From assembly GCA_016704895.1 (NCBI GenBank), contig JADIZG010000003.1:95571-159570 (forward strand): a stretch of 64,000 nucleotides of DNA, in the 5' to 3' direction. A model generated the notes under the pieces. That model saw nothing but the letters and a program-made list of their open reading frames with translations, had not been told where the DNA came from and ran no database searches. Made by a program: the position numbers and the translations under genes. Below, piece by piece: positions 17,052-25,257 of the stretch; the first letter of the stretch is position 1; every line of letters starts with the position of its first letter. The DNA comes from Betaproteobacteria bacterium (GTDB lineage Bacteria > Pseudomonadota > Gammaproteobacteria > Burkholderiales > Casimicrobiaceae).

Positions 17052-18664
17052 ACGATCGACTGCCACCGGACGTTTCGCCGATCGTGAACGAGTCCGGCAT
17101 TGCGATCCAGCCGCTCTACACGGAGGACGACCTCGCGGCGAGCGGCGGGCTCTCGATGCTCGGCCTGCCGGGCGAGTTCCCGTTCACGCGGGGCATCCAC
17201 CCGCTGATGTTCCGCAAGCAGCCGTGGACGATGCGGCAGTACACGGGCTTCGGCAATGCGGCGGACACCAATGCCCGCTTCAAGTACCTGATCGCCAACG
17301 GCCAGACGGGCCTCAACGTCGCGTTCGACCTGCCCACGCAGTGCGGGCTGGACTCCGACGACCCGCTGGCCGAGGGCGAGGTCGGGCGCGTCGGGATGGC
17401 GATCGACACGCTGCGCGACTTCGAGATCGCCTTCGACGGCATCGACCTCGACCGGATCACGGTGTCGCTCACCGTCAACGGCTCGGCGGCGATCCTGATC
17501 GCGATGTACCTCGCGATGGCCGAGCGGCGCGGCTTCGACGTGAAAAAGCTGCGCGGAACCGCGCAGAACGACATCCTGAAGGAGTTCGTCGGGCGCGGTA
17601 CGTGGATCTTCCCGGTCGACGCGTCGGTCAGGCTCGTCGGCGACACGATCGAGTACTGCGCGGAGCACGCCCCCAAGTACAGCCCGGTGTCGGTCTGCGG
17701 CTACCACATTCGCGAATCCGGGGCGAATCCGGCGCAGGAGATGGCCTACGCGTTCGCGATCGCCTGCGCCTATGCCGACGAAGTCCTGCGTCGCGGCGTC
17801 CCGATCGACGAGTTCGCCGGCCGGCTCTCGTTCAACTTCAACATCTTCGGCAACCTGTTCGAGCAGGTCGCCAAGTTCCGCGCCGGCCGCGGCCTGTGGG
17901 CGCAGATCGTCAAGGAGCGCTACGGCGCGACCCGGCCCGGATCGATGTGGATGCGGATGATCGCAGGTGGCGGCGGCGGCGGGCTCACGTTCGAGCAGCC
18001 GGAGCTCAACATCGTCCGCGGCGCCTACTACGCGCTGATCAGCGCGCTCTCGGGTGCGCAGACGATGGCGCTGTGCTGCTACGACGAGGCCTACACGATC
18101 CCGAGCGAGTACGCGCAGCGGATCTCGCTTCGGACGATGCAGCTCCTGATCGAGGAAATGGGCCTCTGCGACACCGTCGATCCGCTCGGCGGCTCCTTCT
18201 ACGTCGAGACGCTCACCAACCAGATGCGCGCCGAGATGGCACGGATCATCGCCGACGTCGATGCGCGCGGCGGCATCGTCGGACTGATCGCCTCGGGTTC
18301 GATCCAGTCGCAGGTATCGGCCCAGGCCTACCGCCGGCAGCTGGACCTCGAGGCCGGGCGGTTCCGCAAGGTCGGCGTCAACTGCTACCGGGGCGATGCC
18401 GAGGATCCGAAGGTGGAGTTCCATCCCTACGACGAGGCGGGGACGGTCGACCAGGTCGCCCGGCTCGCCGACGTGCGCCGGACGCGGGACGCTTCCGCCG
18501 TCGCGCGCGCCCTCGACGACGTCCGGCGCGCCGCGGCGGACCGCGTCAACGCGATGCCCGCCATCGTCTCCGCCGTGAAGGCGTACGCATCCGTCGGCGA
18601 GATCACCTCTGCGCTGGTGTCCGTCGTCGGACGCTACCGCGAACCCGTCCGCTTCGAGGGATGA
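17048..18664 (+). CDS. Methylmalonyl-CoA mutase-family catalytic subunit
   Basis: A 538-residue TIM-barrel subunit of an adenosylcobalamin-dependent acyl-CoA mutase. Tyr65 in 'RQYTGFGNA' and Arg183 in 'FVGRGTWIFP' stand where methylmalonyl-CoA mutase has Tyr89 and Arg207; isobutyryl-CoA mutase has Phe and Gln there and 2-hydroxyisobutyryl-CoA mutase has Ile at the first. This suggests a substrate with a free carboxylate, as in methylmalonyl-CoA, but the split-subunit architecture is that of the other mutases. 'GTAQNDILKEF' and 'DPLGGSFYVE' are well-kept family motifs. Being embedded among HyuAB and Mo-hydroxylase genes suggests a peripheral pathway rather than propionate metabolism. Confidence 0.9.
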   Translation: MNDRLPPDVSPIVNESGIAIQPLYTEDDLAASGGLSMLGLPGEFPFTRGIHPLMFRKQPWTMRQYTGFGNAADTNARFKYLIANGQTGLNVAFDLPTQCGLDSDDPLAEGEVGRVGMAIDTLRDFEIAFDGIDLDRITVSLTVNGSAAILIAMYLAMAERRGFDVKKLRGTAQNDILKEFVGRGTWIFPVDASVRLVGDTIEYCAEHAPKYSPVSVCGYHIRESGANPAQEMAYAFAIACAYADEVLRRGVPIDEFAGRLSFNFNIFGNLFEQVAKFRAGRGLWAQIVKERYGATRPGSMWMRMIAGGGGGGLTFEQPELNIVRGAYYALISALSGAQTMALCCYDEAYTIPSEYAQRISLRTMQLLIEEMGLCDTVDPLGGSFYVETLTNQMRAEMARIIADVDARGGIVGLIASGSIQSQVSAQAYRRQLDLEAGRFRKVGVNCYRGDAEDPKVEFHPYDEAGTVDQVARLADVRRTRDASAVARALDDVRRAAADRVNAMPAIVSAVKAYASVGEITSALVSVVGRYREPVRFEG

Positions 18665-18668
18665 CGCC

Positions 18669-19532
18669 ATGACCGTCGAGCACTACTGGGCCCCCACCAC
18701 GCTGCCGGACGCGCTGGACCACCTGCGCGGAGGCGACGTCACGATCCTGGCGGGCGGCACCGACCTGATGCCCCAGAGCCATGCGGGGCGGGTGACGCTC
18801 AAGCGCGGGCTGCTCAACGTCCGCCGCGTCCCCGAGCTCCACCGGGTCGAGCGCGCCGAGGGCGCCGTCCGCATCGGCGCGCTCTGCACGATCACCGAGC
18901 TCATGCGCGATCCGCTCGTGCGCGAGCACTTCGGCCTCCTGGCCGACGCCTGCGACCACTTCGCGAGCGACCAGCTGCGCAACGCCGCGACGATCGGCGG
19001 CAACGTCTGCAACGCCTCGCCCGCCGGGGACACGCTCGTGCCGCTCCTCGCGCTCGATGCCGAGGTCGAGCTCGCGTCGAAGCCCGATGGCCGGGTCGAG
19101 ACCCGCCGCGTGCCGCTCGCCGACTTCTTCACCGGGCCCGGCCGGACTGCCCGGGCGCCGGACGAGCTCCTCTGCGCGATCCGCCTCCCGCTCCCTCCTC
19201 CGGGCTTCGTCGGCCGCTTCTTCAAGTTCGGCACCCGCCCCGCGCTCGACATCTCCGCCATCTCGATCGCGATCGGCGGCGTGCGGAGCGGCCGCGCATT
19301 GACGCACGTCCGCGTGGCCTACGGCGCCGTGGCGCCGGTTCCGCTGCGGGCGCGCAGGACCGAGGCGGCACTCGAGGGCGCGCCCCTGGACGCTGCCGCC
19401 ATCGACCGGGTCGCCGCGACCGCCCGGGACGAGGTGCGCCCGATCGACGACGTCCGGGCGTCGGCGTGGTACCGGAAGGAACTGGTGTTCAACATGACGA
19501 GAAGGATCCTCGGCGATGTCGCTCAAGCGTGA
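18669..19532 (+). CDS. FAD-binding medium subunit of a molybdenum hydroxylase
   Basis: A 287-residue CoxM/CutM-type subunit of the xanthine dehydrogenase family. FAD-binding motifs 'ILAGGTDLMP' (residues about 30-39) and 'ATIGGNVCNASPAGD' (about 108-122) are clear. It carries electrons from the 2Fe-2S subunit to the acceptor. It lacks the cysteine-rich insertion that holds an extra [4Fe-4S] cluster in the 4-hydroxybenzoyl-CoA reductase beta subunit, so the complex is more likely a hydroxylase than that reductase. The start lies five bases after the mutase gene; the end overlaps the iron-sulfur subunit by 17 bases. Confidence 0.9.
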   Translation: MTVEHYWAPTTLPDALDHLRGGDVTILAGGTDLMPQSHAGRVTLKRGLLNVRRVPELHRVERAEGAVRIGALCTITELMRDPLVREHFGLLADACDHFASDQLRNAATIGGNVCNASPAGDTLVPLLALDAEVELASKPDGRVETRRVPLADFFTGPGRTARAPDELLCAIRLPLPPPGFVGRFFKFGTRPALDISAISIAIGGVRSGRALTHVRVAYGAVAPVPLRARRTEAALEGAPLDAAAIDRVAATARDEVRPIDDVRASAWYRKELVFNMTRRILGDVAQA

Positions 19533-19989
19533 AATCGGCTTCCTGCTGAACGGCGTGGAGACCCGCGCTACGGTGCCCGTCGACATGAGCGCGCTCGCGA
19601 TGCTGCGCGACGTCCTCGGACTGACCGGCACCAAGTACGCGTGCGGCGAAGGCGAGTGCGGCGCCTGCACGGTCCTCGTCGACGGCGTCTCGGTCTGCTC
19701 GTGCCTGCAGTTCGCCGTCGACTGCGAAGGGCGGACGGTCAGCACGATCGAAGGCGTGAGCCGCGAGCCGCTGGGCGCGAAGCTCGAGCAGGCGTTCGTC
19801 GACTGCGGCGCCGTCCAGTGTGGGTTCTGCACGCCCGGGATGGTGATGCAGGCGAAGCACTTCCTCGAGGCGCACCCGCACCCGACGCGCGACGAGATCA
19901 AACGCGGCATCGAAGGCAACCTGTGCCGCTGCACCGGGTACGTCAAGATCGTCGACGCGATCGAGGCGGCCTCGCGCGGGGACCGGTGA
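19516..19989 (+). CDS. 2x[2Fe-2S] small subunit of a molybdenum hydroxylase
   Basis: A 157-residue CoxS/CutS-type subunit. The plant-ferredoxin-like N-terminal cluster is bound by 'CGEGECGAC' plus a later cysteine, and the second cluster by 'CGFCTPG' and 'CRCTGY', the standard pattern. It passes electrons from the Mo site to FAD. It lies between the FAD subunit (overlapping) and the Mo-binding subunit (10 bases away). Confidence 0.93.
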   Translation: MSLKREIGFLLNGVETRATVPVDMSALAMLRDVLGLTGTKYACGEGECGACTVLVDGVSVCSCLQFAVDCEGRTVSTIEGVSREPLGAKLEQAFVDCGAVQCGFCTPGMVMQAKHFLEAHPHPTRDEIKRGIEGNLCRCTGYVKIVDAIEAASRGDR

Positions 19990-19999
19990 GGAGACGGCG

Positions 20000-22382
20000 A
20001 TGAAAGTGATCGAGAAGGAAACGCTGATCGGCAAGCGCATCGCGAAGCTCGATGCGCCGGAGAAGGCGAGCGGCCAGACGCGCTACGTGCACGACCTCGA
20101 CCTGCCCGGGCAGCTCCACGCGAAGATCCTCCGCTCGACGCGCGTCCATGCGCGGATCCGGCGGATCGACGCCAGCCGCGCGCGCGCTGCCGGGCGTCCA
20201 TGCGGTGCTGACGGCCGCGGACGTGCCCTACCAGCGCCCGCTCGGCGTCGGCAAGGACCAGCTGCCGCTCAAGGGCGACAAGGTGCGCAGCCTCCGCGAC
20301 GAGATCGCCGCGGTGGCTGCCGACACCGAGGAGATCGCGGAAGCCGCGCTGAAGCTGATCGAGGTCGACTACGAGGACCTGCCGCCGCTCACCGACCCGG
20401 CCGACGCGCTCAAGCCCGGCGCGCCGGTGATCCACGGCGAGAAGCTCCCGGCCCCTGCCCCGCACGACGCGCTCAAGCCGGGCGAGCCCGGCGACGCCGA
20501 GGCCCACCGGCACAACGTCGCGATGACGTTCGACTACGCGCAGGGCGACGTCGCCGTCGGCGAGGCCGAGTCCGACGTGGTCGTCGACGACTGGTTCCGG
20601 CTGCACTACGTGACCCACTGCTGCATGGGCGTGTCCGGCGTCATCGCCGAGTTCGACCGCTCGGGCAACCTGACGCTGCACTCGAACACGCAGGTGCCGT
20701 TCCTGCACAAGCGCGAGTTCGCCGAGATCCTCGGGATGGACCCGGGCCGCATCCGCATCATCCAGCCGCCGATCGGCGGCGGCTTCGGCTCGAAGCTCGA
20801 CATCTACCCGTTCGAGCCGATCTGCGTGTTCCTCGCGAAGGCGACCGGGCGGCCGGTGAAGCTCGTGTTCTCGCGCGAGGAGGAATTCATCGCGTCGCCG
20901 ACGCGCCAGCCGGTGCTGCTCCGGCTGCGCAGCGGCGCCAAGAAGGACGGGACGCTGACGTTCCGGGTCTGCGAGACGCTGCACGACAACGGCGCCTACA
21001 CGTCCTGGGGCGCGACGACGCCGTTCGTGATGATGCAGACGATCAGCTCGCTCTACCGGGTGCCGCACTGCAAGTACCACACGACCGCCGTCTACACGAA
21101 CAATCCGTATGCCGGCTCGTTCCGCGGCTACGGCAACCTGCAGGCGACGTTCGCCGTCGAGCAGCAGATCGACGAGCTCGCGGAGAAGCTCGGCATCGAT
21201 CCGCTCGAGATGCGCCTGAAGAACGCGCAGGATCCCGGCGAAGTCACGCCGCAGGGAATGCACTTCAAGACCTGCGGCCTGAAGGAATGCCTGACGACGG
21301 CGGCCGAGGTCTCGCAGTTCCGCGAGAAGCACCGGGCCGCGCTCGACGCGCGGAGAGTCCCCTCGCGCTACAAGCGCGGCGTCGGCATGGCGTCGATGCT
21401 CCACGTCGGCGGCGGCGCCAAGATCTATCCGTCCGACGGCTGCGGAACGATCCTCAAGATCGACGACTTCGCCCACGTCACGCTGATGACCGGCGCCTCC
21501 GAGATCGGCCAGGGATCGGAGACCGTGCTCGCGCAGCTCGTCTGCGAGGAGCTGGGCATCCCGATGGACGCGGTCACCGTCGTCAACAACGACACCGACA
21601 TCACGCCCTGGGACGTCGGCGTGCACGCCAGCCGCACGACCTTCATCGGCGGGAACTCGGCGATCGGCGCCGCGCGCAAGGCGAAGGCCAAGATCCTGGC
21701 CGCCGCCGCGAAGGCGACCGGCGTCCCCGACGCCGAGCTCGAGCTTCGTTCCGGGCACATCGTCCGCACCGCGAACGGCGAGGCGCTCACCAGCCTCGCG
21801 AAGCTGCTGCGCTCGCTTCACTTCTCCGACAAGGCGGAGCTCGTGATGACGACGCACTACTACGAGCCGCCGTCGAAGCACCAGGACAAGTCGTTCAAGG
21901 GGGACGTCTCGGCGGCCTACGCGTGGGCGACGCAGGTCGTGGAAGTCGAGGTCGACACCGAGACCGGCGTCGTGCGCCTCGTCAAGGTCACCGGCGCGCA
22001 CGACGTGGGCCGCGTGCTGAACCGGCTGGGCATCGAAGGCCAGATCGAGGGCGGGATCGTGATGGGCCAGGGCTACGCGATCACCGAGGACCTGATCGTC
22101 GAGAACGGCGTCGTGCGCAACCCGGGGTTCCGCGACTACAAGCTGGTCACGGCACCCGAGATCCCGGAGATGGACGTCCGCTTCATCGAGACGATGGACG
22201 GCGAGGGCCCGCAGGGCGCCAAGGGCGTGGGCGAGGCGCCGGCGATCTGCATCGCGGCCGCGACCGCGAACGCGATCTGCAACGCGACCGGCGTGCGCAT
22301 CCGCGAGCTGCCGTTCACGCCCGAGAAGGTCTATCGGGCGCTCCATCGCGCGGGCGCGGCCGCCTCGGCCGCGGGCGACTGA
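20000..22382 (+). CDS. Molybdopterin-binding large subunit of a molybdenum hydroxylase, frameshifted near its start
   Basis: The gene begins at ATG 20000 behind GAGGAGA ('VIEKETLIGKRIAKLDAPEKASG') and reads correctly to about residue 60. In the alternating run CGCGCGCGCGC at about 20177-20187 the frame moves by one, and the rest ('LPGVHAVLTAADVP' onward) is in the next frame to TGA 22380-22382. Together they make about 793 residues, the expected size. Active-site motifs include 'PPIGGGFGSK', 'PYAGSFRGYGN' and 'GAKGVGEAP', with the C-terminal glutamate expected as the base. 'GSFRGYGN' resembles the loop in 4-hydroxybenzoyl-CoA reductase and nicotinate-type enzymes rather than CO dehydrogenase. 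A two-base slip in the CG run, by mutation or in sequencing, would explain the break. Confidence 0.82.
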
Positions 22383-23578
22383 TGCGACCGCGTACCGTCC
22401 TCTCGCTCGAGCAGGCGCTGTCGCTGCCGTCGGCGACGCTCCGCTTCGTGCAGCTGGGCTGGCGCGTGATCCGCATCGAGTCCACGCCGTCGGGCGACGG
22501 ACTCCCGGGCGACCCGAACCGCTACATCGGGCGCAATGCCGTCGACGACGACCGCCGCACCTATTTCGTCGCGCCGAACGTCGGCAAGGAGGCGATCGCG
22601 CTGAATCTCAAGGACCCGCGCGGCCGCGAGGCGCTCGCGAGGATCGTTCGCGCCCTCGACGTCGACGTGTTCTGCTGCAACGTGCTGCCGTCCCGCTACG
22701 AGTCGCTGGGCATCGACTACGCGACGCTCGCCGCCGCGAAACCCGACCTCGTCTGGGCCGGCATCTCGGCGCTCGGGCCCGCCTACCCGGACGTTCCGGG
22801 TTACGACCCGGTGCTCCAGGCGATGGCGGGCCTGATGGAGGTCACCGGCGACCCGGACGGCCCGCCGACCGTCACGGGCGTCCCGCTCGTCGACCTCAAG
22901 GCCGGCGACGAGGTCTACGCCAACGTGCTGCTGGCGCTCCTCGAGCGCGCGGAAAGCGGATGCGGCAAGCGCATCGACGTGTCGATGCTCCAGGCCGCCG
23001 CCTCGTGGCTCATCACGACGCTCCCGCTCGTCGACTTCGACTGCGACCCGTCCGAGATCACGCGCGCCGGCAACGAGCACCGCAAGTTCATCCCGACCAA
23101 CGTCTATCCGACGCGCGACGGCTTCGTCTACCTCGCGGTGGGCTCCGACATCCAGTGGAAGCGGCTCACCGCGACGCCGATGTTCGCGCCGGTCGCCACG
23201 CCCCTGCGGGCGACGAACGCGGGCCGCCAGCAGGATCGCGCCGCCCTCAAGCGCGACATGACCGGGGTGACGCAGGCGCACACGACCGACGAGGTGTCCG
23301 TTACGCTGTCCGGCGCCACGATCCCCTGGGCGGCGATCAACGACATCCGGCAGGTGCGCGAGCTGGCGGCGCTCGCACCGGCCTTCACCACCACCCGCAC
23401 CCCCGATGGACGCACGATCCGGATGCAACCGGCGGCCACCAGCCTGCCGGACATGAGAAGCGAGTACCCGTTTCCGCCGAAGTACGGCGCGCACACGCGC
23501 GCGGTGCTCGCGGAGGCCGGGTTCACCGACGACGAGATCGCCGCGCTCGCGCAAGCGGGCGTGACGGCCAGTACCTGA
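22382..23578 (+). CDS. CaiB/BaiF-type (family III) CoA-transferase
   Basis: A 398-residue family III CoA-transferase. 'KEAIALNLKDPRGREAL' and 'DVDVFCCNVLPSRYESLGIDY' are typical of the first half and 'GYDPVLQAMAGLMEVTGDPDGPP' of the middle. The usual catalytic Asp after this glycine-rich stretch has a match in 'VPLVDLKAGDEVYANVLLALLERA'. The very N-terminus is short compared with most members, which begin with 'LxGVRVLDLS...AGPxxxxxLADLGAxVIKVE'; here only 'LEQALSLPSATLRFVQLGWRVIRIE' is seen. ATG 22382 overlaps the stop of the Mo-hydroxylase gene. It would move CoA between an end product and the incoming acid. Confidence 0.85.
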   Translation: MRPRTVLSLEQALSLPSATLRFVQLGWRVIRIESTPSGDGLPGDPNRYIGRNAVDDDRRTYFVAPNVGKEAIALNLKDPRGREALARIVRALDVDVFCCNVLPSRYESLGIDYATLAAAKPDLVWAGISALGPAYPDVPGYDPVLQAMAGLMEVTGDPDGPPTVTGVPLVDLKAGDEVYANVLLALLERAESGCGKRIDVSMLQAAASWLITTLPLVDFDCDPSEITRAGNEHRKFIPTNVYPTRDGFVYLAVGSDIQWKRLTATPMFAPVATPLRATNAGRQQDRAALKRDMTGVTQAHTTDEVSVTLSGATIPWAAINDIRQVRELAALAPAFTTTRTPDGRTIRMQPAATSLPDMRSEYPFPPKYGAHTRAVLAEAGFTDDEIAALAQAGVTAST

Positions 23579-23637
23579 GCATGTGCGCCGATCGGGCGCG
23601 CGAGGCGACGAGAGCCAACCCTGGAGGAGATTCGACC

Positions 23638-24792
23638 ATGAAATCCACGTACCGGATGAGCGCCGCCCTGGCGCTGGCAATGGCGTTCGCGGCGACGTCC
23701 GCGATCGCGCAGGTGAAGGTCGGCGTGATCGCCTCGACCACCGGACCGACGGCCGTCGTCGGGATCCCGCAGAAGAACTCGGTGGCGCTGCTGCCCAGGA
23801 AGATCGGCGATCTCACCGTCGAGTACATCGTGCTCGACGACGCGAGCGACCCGACGCAGAGCGTCATGAACGTCAAGAAGCTCCTCGCCGAGCAGAAGAT
23901 CGATGCGCTGATCGGCCCGTCGGGTTCGCCCAACGCGGTCGGCGTCGTCGCGTTCATGGCGGAGAGCGGCACGCCGATGCTGGCGCCCGTCGGCACGACG
24001 GCCGTCGTGCTGCCGATGGACGACAAGAAGCGCTGGGTGTTCAAGACGACGCAGAACGACGCGCTGATCTCCGACGCGCTCATCGCGCACATGCAGAAGA
24101 CCGGCGTGAAGACCGTCGGCTTCATCGGCTTCAACGACCCGTACGGCGAGAACTGGTACAACGTGTTCAACGCCCAGGCGCAGAAGGCGGGGATCAGGAT
24201 CGTCGCGAGCGAGCGGTACCTGCGCTCCGACGGGTCGGTCACCGGCCAGGTGGCGAAGCTGATGGCCGCGAAGCCCGATGCCGTGCTGGTCGCCGCCGCC
24301 GGGGGACCGACGGTGCTGCCGCACACGACGCTGGTCGACGCCGGCTACAAGGGCCGCATCTACCAGACGCACGGAGCGGCCTCGCCGGCCTTCCTGACCA
24401 TGGGAGGCGCGAAGGTCGAGGGCGCCGTGCTCGCCGCGAGCCTGATGCTCGTGCTGCCCGAGATCGCCGACAGCACGCCGTCGAAGAAGGTCGCTCAGGA
24501 CTACGTCGCGGCCTACGAGAAGATGTACGGGACCAAGCCCGCGACGTTCGGCGCGAACGTGTACGACGCCGGCCTGCTGCTGCAGCGTGCGATCCCCGAG
24601 GCGGCCAAGCGCGGCAAGCCGGGCACGCCGGAGTTCCGGGCAGCGCTGCGGGACGCGCTGGAGAGCACGAAGGAGCTGGTCGGGACGCAGGGCGTCTACA
24701 ACATGACCCCGGCCGACCACTCGGGCTTCGACGAGCGGGGCCGCGAGCTGATCGTCGTCAAGGACGGCAACTGGCGGTTGCTGAAGGACTGA
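23638..24792 (+). CDS. Liv-type ABC transporter substrate-binding protein
   Basis: A 384-residue type I periplasmic binding protein with a clear signal peptide (MKSTYRMSAALALAMAFA, cleavage after 'AIA'). 'VKVGVIASTTGPTAVVGIP', 'DDASDPTQSVMNVKKLL' and 'DPYGENWYNVF' are typical of LivJ-like proteins for small carboxylates or amino acids. A GGAGGAGA site precedes ATG 23638. No permease or ATPase genes are next to it, so it may use the Liv transporter at 42-45 kb or an outside one. The last 50 bases are nearly repeated at 40658-40707, showing that a second copy once existed. Confidence 0.9.
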   Translation: MKSTYRMSAALALAMAFAATSAIAQVKVGVIASTTGPTAVVGIPQKNSVALLPRKIGDLTVEYIVLDDASDPTQSVMNVKKLLAEQKIDALIGPSGSPNAVGVVAFMAESGTPMLAPVGTTAVVLPMDDKKRWVFKTTQNDALISDALIAHMQKTGVKTVGFIGFNDPYGENWYNVFNAQAQKAGIRIVASERYLRSDGSVTGQVAKLMAAKPDAVLVAAAGGPTVLPHTTLVDAGYKGRIYQTHGAASPAFLTMGGAKVEGAVLAASLMLVLPEIADSTPSKKVAQDYVAAYEKMYGTKPATFGANVYDAGLLLQRAIPEAAKRGKPGTPEFRAALRDALESTKELVGTQGVYNMTPADHSGFDERGRELIVVKDGNWRLLKD

Positions 24793-24802
24793 CGCACGAT
24801 CC

Positions 24803-24829
24803 CACCGGGCCGGCGCGGCTGGCCCGGTG
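24803..24829 (+). terminator. GC-rich hairpin ending the region-3 gene run
   Basis: A perfect nine-base stem, CACCGGGCC / GGCCCGGTG, with a nine-base loop, beginning 11 bases after the binding-protein stop codon. There is no T run, so it may act as a Rho-linked terminator or an mRNA 3'-end protector. The remainder of the 465-base gap to the next gene holds no gene that I can support; its last third is AT-rich and probably carries a promoter. Confidence 0.45.
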
Positions 24830-25158
24830 CAGTCCTCGACCCGGGGCGACGGCGCACGCCGGGATTCCACCTGGCCGCTGGCGACCGTCCCCCGTCGCCG
24901 ATCCGGCGCTGCGAACGCGCCGCTCCGCCCCGCGTGGGGATGCGGTACAGATGACCCGCATCCCAGGCCGGCACCTCCAAACGGTTGCCGCGTCAGCGTC
25001 GGGACGTCCGAATGTTCTGCACCGAACCCCCGCGATCCTCGGCACCGAACCTCACTCCCGTCGGACCGACCGGATACGCGGCGGGATTCGGCCGCGCCGT
25101 CGTCGATCTTCGGCGTTTGCATCTGTCTTTTTGATGGTTCGGCATAAGAATTAATCGC

Positions 25159-25188
25159 TTGCCGTGATGTGACGTGCCTTTGCATACT
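25159..25188 (+). promoter_or_regulatory. Candidate promoter for the second B12-mutase operon
   Basis: TTGCCG (25159-25164) and CATACT (25183-25188) are 18 bases apart, each matching the sigma-70 consensus at four of six positions. They sit in an AT-rich patch (25,115-25,190) in an otherwise GC-rich gap, 70 bases before the mutase ATG. Other hexamer pairs in the same patch are possible, so only the presence of a promoter nearby is suggested. Confidence 0.3.
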
Positions 25189-25257
25189 CGCTGGACGTCA
25201 CGCCGGTGCGCCGCTGCGCCTCGGCGCGGCGATTCGAAAGCGCGTCCCGGAGGAGCG

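Noticed and set aside
17048..18664. 2-hydroxyisobutyryl-CoA mutase
   Set aside because: Tyr65 is found at the position where that mutase has Ile, so the assignment fails despite the split subunits.
18603..22346. 1247-codon minus-strand open frame opposite the Mo-hydroxylase genes
   Set aside because: Low-complexity, Arg- and Val-rich shadow of three clear plus-strand genes.
18669..22382. 4-hydroxybenzoyl-CoA reductase (HcrABC)
   Set aside because: The FAD subunit lacks the extra cysteine loop for a [4Fe-4S] cluster that distinguishes that enzyme; only a general Mo hydroxylase can be claimed.
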